64,000 bases of DNA. Source: Symbiodinium natans. Lineage: Eukaryota; Sar; Dinophyceae; Suessiales; Symbiodiniaceae. The stretch spans positions 374,728 to 438,727 of the forward strand of contig CAJNDS010001313.1 of NCBI GenBank assembly GCA_905221605.1, read 5' to 3'. Under the pieces are notes generated by a model, which saw only the letters and a program-made list of their open reading frames with translations, had not been told where the DNA came from and did no database searches. This document shows, piece by piece, positions 11,663 to 27,428 of this stretch (position 1 is its first letter; each line of letters starts with the position of its first letter). The translations under genes and the position numbers were made by a program.

Positions 11663-13067
11663 TGAAATGAGCGCTTGTATCAGAGCACGGAGGTTCCGCA
11701 CCCGCATTGTTCCGATCTTCCGACTGATAGCTGCGAAGGCAGCTAGTCATGAAAACGGCGGTGTGGCTTAACAGCACTGGCTACGATTTCAGGGTTTCTA
11801 AGCATGTGGCAGAGCTATCTGAAGAGGACTCAACAAGGCACATGGCCGGCCTACTAGGTCAAACTTTTGAAACAGGGTTTCGTAGGGTTTCGTTGCGTGG
11901 CCCATTGTGGCCCTTGAAGGATGTGCCGAGCAGATTCGACACAAACCGATCACCGTCGCTGTCGCCAATCCCACACCAGGCATGAAAGCAGAGCATACAG
12001 ATGGCATTCCCATGAAATGTATGCATGAATATGCGTGATCATGATCGTGTAACTATCGTGTAGTATCATGTACGCGGATTTCAACATGGCAGGGCGGCCT
12101 CGACATGACGGTAGACGGCTCAAGCGGCTTGGCCTTGTTGCAAACGAGTTGGAGCTCACTACCTCGGTGTGGGCTAGGCTTGAAGCTACTCCTCCCTTCG
12201 CTTCTGGGTTGCGCAATCTAGCCAAACCTAGCAGTCGCAAAACAGCTCTCCTTGAAAGACGCCAACATTCCACATTATGGGTCGCAGGCGAGCAACAAGA
12301 ATGGCGAGAGCGGTAGACTGCTAGCATCTTCTACTGCTACCTGCCCCTGCATCGCCAAGGACCTTTTTCGCTGGAGAACTCCAGTAGGTCTGGCAGTGAA
12401 GATGAAGGCCGCTTGCGTGTGTCGTGAGCGACTTGCATTGGTACAAGTCACCTAAATTCGGGGGCAAACACGTACAGGACGCCAGCATGGCGAACAAACA
12501 GTTGCAATAGATGTCGTGCACACCGGTCTGAAGCCACACACCAGTAGACAGCCGCCAGCAGCAGGATGCGACACTTGACTCACAAACAACAGCATACTGG
12601 AACAATACTGAGAACTCTGCGCAACGTGAGGCTTGGCCTTGGCTGCGCAGCCTGGACTCTCCAAGTGACCTGGCATGATCTGGAAGAGCCAGATGGTCTC
12701 TATAATCCCTGAGGGCTCGTCCTACATGTCATGTGCAAAGTTGGGTGCATGAACTCTGCTGCTTCCATGGTCTTTGCAGCATTTGTCTGACAGCCGATAC
12801 GATTGGCCCTGTGATACAGCCCGATTGAAAGGTCAGTACCCGAATCGCCACCACTGCAGACAGGAGGTTGGCTTGAGAGCTGAATCCTCTTTCAATACTA
12901 TTCAATACTCACACATCTACGGAAGACTCTGATGCATCCCTTGACCTGGCTGGACCGTTTGTCTGCAGTGCAGGAGTGAGAGCTTCGATGCCGGAGTCTG
13001 GGAGCGACAGCAACGAGAGCATCGAAAAGCTGGAGCCGATCCCTAGGAAACGAGGCTTGGGAGTCTG
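11663..13067. other. no supportable gene
   Basis: Open frames here (for example a 78-codon plus-strand frame at 11,749) lack motifs and paired splice signals. Probably intron or intergenic DNA. Confidence 0.45.
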
Positions 13068-13550
13068 TCACGCATCCGCGTCGTTGCTATAAGCGACTGT
13101 GAGCACGTGTGCACTGTCTGCTGAGCGCTCGTCATCACTGCGTTGATGTGCAGCTGTGGCAGGCTTGGGAGCTTCGGGGCCCGTCAACGAATCGGAAAGT
13201 GAAAGCAGCGACAGCCAACTGGAGCTGGCCACATCCAAGCCAGGCTCTGCCTTGTTGTTAGATAGAGAATGATCAGGAGCTCTCAGAGATTCTTTGAGTG
13301 CGGCTTTTTGTTTTGGCGTCACAGCTTGTTGCATTTGATGCTGCATGTTGCAGGTCCCACTTCGAGTTCTGCCAAGCAGATAGCAGATGACTTGGGAGTG
13401 CTCGGGAGCGGGGCCAGCAGTGGCAGTGGCAGTAGCGGCAGCAGCCGCATCGTGACGAAAGCCAAGCGAGGCCTCTGCTTCATCATGTTCAAGCTTATTT
13501 TGCAGACTAGCAGAACTTAAAAAGTACAGTGCGCAGACACAACTGGGCAC
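13068..13550 (-). CDS. coding-like minus-strand segment, low-complexity Ala/Ser-rich
   Basis: A 160-codon minus-strand frame has composition like a disordered protein region: an Ala/Thr run (DAAAAATATATAG), then KAALKESLRAPDHSLSNNKA and a Ser/Leu-rich stretch ending in acidic, Ala-rich residues. The plus-strand frames over it are shorter. Its borders are unclear and no domain was recognised. Confidence 0.35.
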   Translation of the reverse strand: MPSCVCALYFLSSASLQNKLEHDEAEASLGFRHDAAAAATATATAGPAPEHSQVICYLLGRTRSGTCNMQHQMQQAVTPKQKAALKESLRAPDHSLSNNKAEPGLDVASSSWLSLLSLSDSLTGPEAPKPATAAHQRSDDERSADSAHVLTVAYSNDADA

Positions 13551-16500
13551 GTTCTGTCTGATGCGTTTTGCTAAACACAGCCCAGGAAGAGCCCTGACAT
13601 AAAGGCTAACGCGCCCCGCCTCGGCTTTTCCATGTGATTATGCCGAACTCTACAATCCAGAAGCCGCTATCCAAGGGCGCGAAACCGAAACTTCTAGATT
13701 TCAGAACCCAAAGCGCGCCGGGTGTGCTTCGGACAACAGGGCACAAAACCAGAAGCCCCGGTTTGGCTGTGGGGCGATCGCATCCAGTGTCCCCTGTGTT
13801 TCTCGAAGGTTTCAGGAGGAGGGAATCCATGGACACATTCGTCCGACATCGTCCGACATACATGAGCGTAGTACAAGTTTGGCTTCATTTCGTAGTCCTC
13901 GGAAGACTGGCGACAGATACCACCACTTCAAAAAGCACTTTTCGAGAAAGTTAAGATGCTATAGGATAAGCAGGAGCTGCACGAAAGCCCGTGAAAGCGG
14001 CCGCGACAGACTTTGCACCTTTGCCGAAGAACGTTCGTTTTCACGCGAAGGCATTTTGGACAGCCATGACAGACGTGATTCGATGTAGTTTGTACTACCT
14101 GACCCGCTTTCTTCTCACCAGCAGAACATAGCAGAACTTGGCCGCAAACCTTGACAGGTAGCGAAGGTGTCATCGAGGCACTCAGGGTGAGAAGTGGGTT
14201 CGGCGTGACACACAGCTTGCTTTGTCGCGGCCTAAAGCAGTATTCTAGGCTGCTTTGAGACGGCGCATTCTGAGCACCCACTGAAGCCTTTCTTGAGTTG
14301 AACTTTTCTGCTTCGCAGACTGGTGTCTCCGCAGGTTCAGAGTGCCGACAGCAGCAGCGACGGATTCTGAACCTTCTCAAGTTCTCACAACAACCCTTGG
14401 AGAGTGGGCACTAAAGCTGTACTGCCACCATGCCTCACCCGTGGAGCATCAAGGCCCGAAGCAAGCCCGTGATGTTGCCAAACTCTCTATCGGAACAGCA
14501 TGGAATTGGCGCATAGTGCCGCCGATGCTGAAGCCGGCTGCTCAAACGGCCTTGTGCACTTGCTCAACTGATGAGGGAATACGAGGGAGCCAAGGGGTGC
14601 ATAAGCTAAATTGCAGCCTGCAGCAGCATTCGTTAATGAGATCGCAGCCATCCCGTGAGATGCGACTGGGATGTCTTGTTTGTCCTAATTGCTGCAGTGC
14701 GGCCAGAACCTGGTACTATAGGGCTTTCACCGAGCCTGGTAGCGAAAGCATTGCATTCCAGTGCCCGGCTGAAGCGTGTGGTCTTGACCGTCGGGTGCTT
14801 TCATTCATGAGACGACTTGCTCATCGAGACTTGCGCGAGGCGTTGTGCACGATCACCCCACCGATCTTAGCGCGTTCCTCATTGAGAACAAGGCCTGTCG
14901 TGATCTAGGCTACAAGGCTCATCCAACCGGCAAGTGGCTGCTCAGCTGCTGCGTGACGTTGAGTACTTCGATTCAATCAATGGCTTGGGCAGGTCAATCC
15001 TAGCCAATTGGGCGAGTTCATGGGTGAGGCGCGCAAAGGAAAGACCATGCTATGAAGGGCAACTTTGTGGCCTTGCCCCTCGTGAGGATTTTTCGCTGGC
15101 ACAAACTCTCCGGCTTGCCTTCGTCCACACCATGGACTGGGGGATACTGGGGGGGCACCCGGGACAGCTTTGATATTTGGAATTGCGTTGATGTCTAAGG
15201 CCAAATTTGAGCGCGAGTAATCAGTAAATCCAACGAGTGTGCCCGTTCGCAGGATCTGGCAGGCACAGGAGTGGTTGGCGCTTTGCGCAAGGCGGGCATA
15301 CGTAGCGGTCGAATCTGGCTTGCTCAGCTCAGCCACAGGTCTTCAGCTACATGAGACCACCCACAGAACTGAGCAAGATTGTCCATGCCCAAGCCAGAGA
15401 GCTTCGCATTGCAGCTCGAAGCTTTCGATAGCTGCCAGCAGTTCAAGTCCTTCAATCTGCATTATTCTGCGAGTCAGCAAAGTCTTCTGCGCTCCAAGGA
15501 CCGCATCACAGCGGCTGCTGCTCATCTGCTTCGGCCCTAGCTTGTGCTAGACGCTGCTAGATGTCGTCAAAGCCTTTTCCTGTGCCGTGCCCAGCTGACG
15601 CTGCTCAGCTTTCACAGGTGGTGGCGCACCCACGACCTGGATGATGCTCAGCCATACCTTGGGATGCAGGAGGCGCAGCTCGCGTCCCTCGAGAGTCCCT
15701 CGAGTCTCTCTTCTCTTTTTTCCGGGTCCCTTCCCCCCCGCGTCCCGGGCTCTCAGCTGACCATGCCCAAAACTCTAGTGCCGTCGAGCCTTAGGGCGCA
15801 GGATTGGAGCCTCAAGTTTCTGCACTTGGCGACTTCTCTTGTATGGCATTGTAGAGATCAACAGGATTTTAACGTGAAATTGAATGAAAGTTGCTGCAGC
15901 ATGCTGCCGCAAGTCCAACTCAACTTAGAGTGTCTCAAGGCAGACGAGGCATTGGAATGGACGCTGTTTTCAGAGGCAGCTGCATATGCTTCACACTTGC
16001 ACGACTTTTTGCACCGAGGAGTCGAGTTGCCGATAGTTGCCGAAGTTGTATCAAGTTCGTCTGCAGACAGTGTGAGGGTGTAAGAGGGTGTGAGAGGGAG
16101 TGGGTCTTTGCAATCTTTGCAGAGTGTGGAGGTGCAGTTGAGGCTGAGGTACAGCCAGCGCAGGCATTAGGCTCTAGGTTCCGTCGGACAGCATGTTGCG
16201 TCCGTTGCTTGCAACCTTGCTTTGCGTCCCGAGCTGAGCTGAGGGTGCATGTGTGCAGTCTTGCTTCCGATTGAGAGCCCATGTGTGGGACTCTGCCACT
16301 GTCAGGTTGCTGTGGCGCAAGATGCCACGTGTGATGCTACCTCTGGTAAGTGTACATCTGCCTCGGGTGAGCCACATGGTGGATCTCTTGTGGAAGCTTG
16401 CCAAAACGAATGTGGAGGAGAATATGGTCTTTTTTAGTGTCGCTGTGTCATAGCTCACATGCATGCAGCAGTTGGGTCATTCAAGACAGAACTCATGAGC

Positions 16501-16705
16501 TCTCCCAAACTCTCCCAACTCGTGCTCTCCCGTTGTAGTGATCCGAGGGTTGGGGCGGCTGGAAAAAGAAGGGGGAAGTTGCGCACTTCTGAATTGCTAC
16601 GGCAAGCTGAGGATTTGAGCGTGTCCGAGTCTGCTGGAGCAAAGCCACTTTTCTGCAGTAGGCCGAATCAACTGTCGACCCACGCCTTTGTCCTTTTTCC
16701 TCCAG
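13551..16705. other. unassigned region upstream of ATP sulfurylase
   Basis: Several open frames of 100-190 codons overlap on both strands. Two have paired cysteines that might bind zinc: minus strand near 14,090-13,990 (CHGCPKC then CKVC) and plus strand near 14,680-14,790 (CPNC then CPAEAC). A plus-strand frame at about 15,870-16,080 reads LNLECLKADEALEWTLFSEA. None can be tied to a gene, and the true N-terminal exons of ATP sulfurylase may hide here. Confidence 0.35.
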
Positions 16706-21232
<4,527 letters not shown>

Positions 21233-22545
21233 GCGGGATTGTATGCATTGCATGTCGATGTGCGTGGGAGCGATGAAGTGCGTACCGTGTAGTTGGCAAG
21301 GTCCTTCGAGAAGGAGGCAGGCACACAACGACTCGCAAGCAACTGTTGTGGTGTAGATGTGGTGCTGTCATCGCTGTGAGCCTGTTACTATGTCGAGGTG
21401 ACAAGATCTTCTTGTGACGAGCCCGTTCACATCAGCCTGAAGCCGCGCTCGTCGCAATGTGCAGAAGACATGCTGCGAGCCGGCTACTGGCCAATGCTGC
21501 TCCAGAACATCTGGTGAAAATCTTTAAAGCATGGGCTGAAAGTCCATTGCCAGCAGTCTCTTTTGGCCTTTAACACATGTGCAAATCGGCACATGCGAGG
21601 CATATTTTACTAGATTGCCACCCGCGACAGAGGTTGCGCACCTGCAACTGCGCACCTGCAAAAGGACCAACAGTTAGCAGCTTGCACTCCTCTTGCTTCA
21701 ACTCTTACGTACTTGGGCACAACATGCGGGGCGAAGTTCGATGCTTGAGAGCGGGTGCTTTCAGCCAAAGTATGCTAGCAAGTGGTTTCATGGCTTTTGG
21801 CGCGAGGCAGAAGCCGGAGGTGGACAGGCGGGTCGAAGCGGCAGTAGCATGTTGCAGACACATTGTGCAGTGGCGTTGCAGTGGCGTTGCAGTAGCCTTG
21901 CTGAAGGCCTTGCTGAAGATGTGGGTTTTTTACGGTTAGGTTAATGCATCGCATAGGTCATAGGTTGTGGAGCCGGTGATCTTTTCCCGTGCATTGCTTG
22001 CAGCATCTGCTTGCCATGCTTGGTTCTCTTAGTGTTCGGTGGACTTCGAAGGAAGCACGGCCGAACTCATCATGGTTTGCTGGCCAGGAGGGTGAGGTCG
22101 TGAGCCCGGAGCAATGTAGCAGTGGCTACAGGTAGGTCTCCCCATGTCAAATGGTGAGGAAAGTTGAACTGTTTGGAGCATCAAGACATCTCTGAATCTC
22201 ACATCTCTCATGATCTCAGTATCCTCATCAGCAGCTTTTGCCACAACAGAAGCCCCGCTCGAACTGCGCCAGGTCTGTGGGGCCCGTCTTCGCTCTGTCA
22301 TGCACAGTGTGGAAGGGCTCGCCAGGTTTGGCCTGCAAGTTGTCGGGTTCGTATGTGTTGCAAGGACCCAGTGAGGCAGGGATTTGGGCCTCAGTTCGGC
22401 GTCTGCACATACATGTTGCCGATGCCAGGCTGCTGTTCTCCACAGTGCTGCTCTGCTGGAACATCCGCAGGCTGAACTTGGAGTATGCCACACATGCCGG
22501 ACACACTTATATCCTGATCTTGCCGACACTTGGATTACGGTCTAG
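21233..22545. other. no supportable gene; probable intron or spacer after ATP sulfurylase
   Basis: Short overlapping frames occur without conserved motifs. The C-terminal exons of ATP sulfurylase should lie here or further right but none could be recognised. Confidence 0.4.
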
Positions 22546-22670
22546 GGTTGGAAGCAGTTGTCCAGATGATCAAGTGCAGGGTGCTTCCGGACTCGGAGGG
22601 CGGCAGCAATGCACGACTGTCCTTCCAAGAGTGGCTGGAAGTGAACTCCAAAATAGAGGCCGGCAGCGAG
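22546..22670 (+). CDS. exon-like segment, unknown function
   Basis: An acceptor GGTCTAG followed by G and a donor GAG/GTTGC bound 125 bases. The best frame reads LEAVVQMIKCRVLPDSEGG and continues SNARLSFQEWLEVNSKIEAG, helical and charged with high third-position GC. It starts with two spare bases and ends on a codon boundary. No family was recognised; it may belong to the gene downstream of, or continuing from, ATP sulfurylase. Confidence 0.45.
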
Positions 22671-22951
22671 GTTGCTGGACTTGCTGGACTTCTTGGGACG
22701 TGCACTCTTTCATCGATGGCCACAGCAAGAGTAATCAAGAGTAAAGACAGTCGATGCAGTGCAGCATAGTGCATCGATGCGCAGCACATCTGTAGAGATG
22801 TTTGGAGCTACGTCGGCCCAAGTTAGCTGCCGACTCCTGCGCTCGCACCCCGCTTTCCTATCCTCTCCAGGCAGACGGGACAACACCCTCCGTCGCAGTG
22901 CAAAAGTGCATCTACAACACCCTTCTTCAAGATGAGTCGCGGGCTTGCCAG

Positions 22952-23149
22952 GGCATTACTTCAGCTGGCAGCCAACTGCCCGAACATACGAAGCACTTAG
23001 TCAAGTTTTTCTTGAAGCTATTGAAGCTCAATCAGCCCTGAGGTGTCCAGAGCTTCTCCCGGATGCCTCGGTGAAGAACGCCATGCCGGAGTTCCAGGAG
23101 GCCCGGACGCCTCGGCCTGCTTGGAGGTTTGAGGTATTTGAGGTGTTGT
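22952..23149 (+). CDS. exon-like segment, unknown function
   Basis: After CTTGCCAG the plus-strand frame reads HYFSWQPTARTYEALSQVF, then LEAIEAQSALRCPELLPDA and on to a stop near 23,149. The sequence is protein-like, but third positions in the first half are not GC-rich and an internal donor is possible. Confidence 0.35.
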
Positions 23150-25408
23150 GATGTTGTTGCCGGGCACGACGCCATTTTCAGAAGATTCTATCACTGTTCT
23201 ATCAATCAGCAACTTCGTTATTACAGCTGTACATGACAGTGGAAGCGGCACCGCCTTCATTGTGGCTCACGGTTCGCTTTCTCAAGATGCTGACAACTGA
23301 CAATGCTGTCAATTTCGAGGCTCCTGAGGACACCTCCTCTGCCTTGCGCGCTGCTGGGCAGGCGGCAAAGTTGGACGAAGAGTTGATGGGGGATCCTTTG
23401 ATCATTTGTGGTGGCTGCAAACACCGAGTAACAAAATTATGATGCATGCGGCATGAAGGATCATGGAAGTACGTGGTTGCTCTTTGCAGGTGGCTGGCGA
23501 CACATTGAACGCAGGGACCCCGGTGACACCCCGTGTCTCCGCGTACACTTTCACCACGAAGACTCATCTGTGCCTTGCCCATGAAGTCTTACCTGACTAA
23601 CCTTTCCTAAGCCTGGACACCAGCCTTGGGTGGCTTCGCTCATTGAAGCACGTTCGAAACAGGGATGGGCTTCGATCCCTCCTGGTGGACTCGAGCGCTA
23701 CGATGTGCCGATGCCGCACGGCCATCAAGGCTCCATTAAGGGCCCGGCATGTGCAGCTTCGACACAATGACATGGCATGTTTTCATCAGTTGCCTGGGTT
23801 TTTGGGTTCGGTTCTTTCGGGAGCACCTGCCTTAACTCCACAAGAATCCTTGCTTTCATTTCATCCGTGCCTCTGACTGGGGCGAGCGGCCGGCCCTAGA
23901 ATAAAAGGGGTGGGAGAGTGGCAGTCGTGAAGAGAGGCAGCCGTGTAGATTCCAGAGAGGCAGCAGAAGTCATAAACTTGCAGCCTGGACGAGGTGGGCT
24001 GTCTGGTGCAAAGCTCTCGCACTGTGTCCTGAGCGAGACCTCCAGCAGCTTTCTCGACCGTTGGGAGCCCAACTGCAGTGTGGCCCCTTGCGCCTTTCCC
24101 CTGCCAACAGATGCCAAACTCAGATGGTTCTTCTGATTTTCGATCTGTATTTCCACACGTTGCTCGAAGGTGGCCACAAGAACGGCATCAACTTGCTGCA
24201 GCCAGAGGTGACCGCAGGGGAGGTCGGCGCTGCAGTCAGCCATGAGAAAGCAACAAGTGACTAAGGGTTGTTGTACTGAGTTGACTGAGTTGTACTCTTG
24301 TACTCCGTTGCGAAGCTTAGTCCTAATCAGACGGTGGTGTGATGGCTGAACCATCTTTGAATGTGTATTGATTGACACACGTAGCCAGGATGGCCTTTGC
24401 AATTTCGTGTCGAGGCTGTGTGGATGTCTCTGAAGTATGCTGTCTGGCTGTTCTTCTCTACGTCGCCGGATGACCCTGCGCCGTACGTCTTCATCCGTCT
24501 TCAGGACTGCTGAGCATGCTCAGGCAGGGTTCAACGATCTCCGCGAATGGGCATGGGTCGACTATGCCGAAGCTGCAGGATACAGTTCTGCGCGAGACCA
24601 ACCTGCGTGAGAAGAGCATCGTCCTCTCTGGAAGGAGCACGGAGGGGCCATAAACTCCGAAGCACCTCAGTCTCAGAGTCGCTCTAATTGTGTCACCCGA
24701 CACTGCCATGTGATTTCAAGTGCGCTTCGCGGGAAACTCTTCTTTGGGGCCAGTCAGCTGAACACCTGCCCTGGGCTGTGAGGATGAAAAAGTCTGCAGA
24801 TGACGATGCGGCAGGTGCTCGTGCTGGATTTACATATTTACATGTGCACGCGGGAGTCGAAACATGTGCAGATGATCAGGTCCATTCGGCGATTCAGCTC
24901 GCGAGCCCTTGCGGCAGCTCAACAGCAGGACGGCGAGAGGAAGCATTCCCAGCATCTATCGATCAGCGTAAGGCTCTGCTTCCTCCTCGCAGATGGCAGA
25001 TTTCAGCTCTTCGAGGCCGCAAGCCTAGCCTTGAGTTTTTTCAATGTGTGGCTCAGGGATGATTGGGTTCTGCTTGGGCAAGGCCCTGTGGCTTGAACTG
25101 CAGCTGACATCGGAAGAGGACCCAGCGGTACTCTTGGCAAACGGTTCAGCGCAGAGTTAGCATGCAGTGCAGTGGAAGTTCGCTTGTGGCGATGGTGTGC
25201 TTGTATGGAGCAGGAGATGCAGATGTGGGCTCGTGCTCTCTCCAACGCATGCCTTGCAGAGCCCGAGCCTAGTCGTTGACCTGTGCATGCACGCGGGCAA
25301 AACTAGCGGATCTGCTGCTAGTCCGTGTCTAAGGTGAATTTTGGGCTTGCTGGTCTCAACCGCGGAGCACTCAATCTGGCACATGTAAATCACGAAAGCT
25401 GGCAAAGA
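23150..25408. other. unassigned region with weak exon candidates
   Basis: Two stretches look somewhat coding on the plus strand: about 23,233-23,430 (VRFLKMLTTDNAVNFEAPED) and about 24,120-24,255 (QMVLLIFDLYFHTLLEGGHK). The second overlaps an equally open minus-strand frame, so strand is undecided. The rest shows nothing I can name. Confidence 0.3.
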
Positions 25409-25519
25409 TGAAGAAGAAACACACACACACACACACACAATGCGTACATGAGCCATTACGACTACGGCTACGGCTGCTGCTACTGCTGCTGCTGCTACTG
25501 CTACTCCTATACTACTACT

Positions 25520-25590
<71 letters not shown>

Positions 25591-25760
25591 GACGACAATC
25601 CAAAATGGTCAAAGCCCCCAGCCCTCGCCCCCTCACCCCTTTTTCGTTTTAGTATGACGGGACACAGGCTGATGAGACCCGAGAAGGAACCAAAATACGA
25701 GAAGCGAGAAGATGCAACGAGACCCACCCACCCACCCACCCACCCATCCACACACCCATC

Positions 25761-25791
<31 letters not shown>

Positions 25792-25835
25792 GCACGCACG
25801 CACGCACGCACGCGCACGCACCCACCCACCCACCC
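25409..25835. repeat. compound microsatellites up to the assembly gap
   Basis: (AC)n at 25,420-25,440, (CTA)n with a CGA block at about 25,490-25,595, then (CCCA)n, (CA)n and (CGCA)n from 25,720 to the gap. Long Tyr-, Thr- or His-rich open frames here are repeat artefacts. Confidence 0.9.
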
Positions 25836-25935
25836 NNNNNNNNNNNNNNNNNNNNNNNNNNNNNNNNNNNNNNNNNNNNNNNNNNNNNNNNNNNNNNNNN
25901 NNNNNNNNNNNNNNNNNNNNNNNNNNNNNNNNNNN
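25836..25935. other. assembly gap of exactly 100 N
   Basis: A round 100-base run of N is a common placeholder for a gap of unknown size. The left edge ends in (CCCA)n and the right edge starts with CCCTAAA repeats, so the two sides need not be close in the genome. Confidence 0.97.
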
Positions 25936-26029
25936 CCTAACCCTAAACCCTAAACCCTCAACCCTCAACCCTAAACCCTAAACCCTAAACCTCTCTATCA
26001 TAATGAATTTAAACCCTAATTCAAAAGTG

Positions 26030-26465
26030 GGCAACGGTGATTTTCGGCCTCAAAAGTGGGCAATGGTGATTTTCCTTTTCCCCGAGTTTTTTCAAGGTTT
26101 TTTAGAGTTTTTCAGTGTTTTTCAAGGTTTTTCAATGTTTTTCAGGATATTTCAAGGTTTTTAACGCAATTCTGATGAAGCGCCGCCCCCACGACCTTTT
26201 CACAGCCTAATTTTGAATTTTAAAGGCAAAATAGTCTGCCTCAAACTCCGACCCCCCCTTGAGAGGGAAAGTTTGCCTCCAAAAACGCCCCAAATGAGGT
26301 GCCCCCCCGCGACCTTTTCACAGCCTAGTTTTGGTCAGGGGGGGTCGTATTTTTCAATTTTAAAGGCAAAATAGTCTTCGGAGACACCCCCTTGCCTCAA
26401 ACTCCGACCCCTACTTGAAAGGGAAAGTTTACCTCCAAAAACACCCCAAATGAGGGTGACCCCAG
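26030..26465. repeat. locally duplicated sequence next to the gap
   Basis: TCAAAAGTGGGCAA followed by GGTGATTTT occurs twice (26,021 and 26,049). A 100-base unit containing TTTTAAAGGCAAAATAGTC, GGGAAAGTTT and CCTCCAAAAA occurs at about 26,215-26,300 and 26,356-26,450. TTTTTCAAGG-type units recur at 26,090-26,160. No gene seen in 25,991-26,580. Confidence 0.8.
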
Positions 26466-26580
26466 GATCGGCCCGTGTCCCAGTTAAAAAGCGGTTTTTG
26501 AGTACTGAAATCGACGGTTCTGGGTGGCTCTCGTCTTCTGGATTTTTGACCAAAACCGAGCCTTGATTGACAGGGGCTTC

Positions 26581-26942
26581 TAAACCCTCCCACCCCCCAC
26601 CCCCCCACCCCCCCACCCCCCCCCCCCACCCCCCACCCCCCACACCCCCCCACCAGCCCCCCACCCCCCCCCACCCCCCACCCCCCACCATGCCCCCCAC
26701 CCCCCCAACCAACCCCCCCCGACCCCCCCACCCCCCCCCCCCCTCACCCCCCCACCCCCCCACCCCCCACCCCCCACCCCCCCACCCCCCAACCCCCCCA
26801 CCCCCCCACCCCCCACCCCCCCCACCCCCCACCCCCCACCCCCCCACCCCCCCTCCCCCACCCCCCCACTCCCCCACCCCCCCACCCCCCCACCCCCCCC
26901 CACCCCCCCACCCCCCCACCCCCCCAACCCCCCCACCCCCCC
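26581..26942. repeat. CCCCCCA-rich tract, 360 bp
   Basis: Runs of 5-9 C separated by single A (occasionally AA, T or G). It may have arisen from the neighbouring C-rich telomere-like units. The Pro/His and Gly/Trp open frames are composition artefacts. Confidence 0.9.
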
Positions 26943-27309
26943 AGCAGAACACCTTGAGTTTGAGAGTTTTGCACAGAATGAAGCCGCAACGACCGATAAC
27001 CACTTGAAGTATGGCATGTAGCTTTAGGGTCAAGGGTTTCAGAACTCCTGTAGCTTCAGACCTTTAAGAGCCCTAAGCAAGGGTAACGGACCATGCTAAG
27101 TGACAGCGGTTCCACCTTAGAGAAATCGGATTATTAGCATTGCGGGGGTTTCCGAGAAATAGTGCCGGGTGCATGGAACCGTCCTTTTGTTTGTGGGCGG
27201 GGGGTTCCAAGGATTATTGGTACTTCGCGGTGGGGGCAGAATACAGTCAGCCATTTTTCGATTGGCAACTGCCCCAAAAATCCCCTCGAAGGATCCTCCG
27301 CAACAACCC

Positions 27310-27415
27310 CACCCCCTAAGCCCTAAACCCCAAACCCCAAACCCCAAACCCCAAACCCCAAACCCCAAACCCCAAACCCCAAACCCCAAACCCTAAACCC
27401 TAAACCCTAAACCCT
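27310..27415. repeat. CCCCAAA array passing into CCCTAAA
   Basis: About ten CCCCAAA units followed by four CCCTAAA units, directly before the acceptor of the exon at 27,429. A homogeneous variant array suggests local amplification of a mutated unit. 26,943-27,309 shows no gene. Confidence 0.9.
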
Positions 27416-27428
27416 TTCTGCTGTCCAG

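Noticed and set aside
23380-23420. Pyrophosphatase-like GDPLI motif downstream of ATP sulfurylase
   Set aside because: The Asp spacing of the inorganic pyrophosphatase signature is not met and neighbouring residues do not fit, so a fused pyrophosphatase is not supported.
25408-25657. Tyr- and Thr-rich open frames
   Set aside because: Direct translation of (CTA)n microsatellite in different frames.
26335-27033. Gly/Trp- and Pro/His-rich frames of up to 232 codons
   Set aside because: Translation of the CCCCCCA tract.
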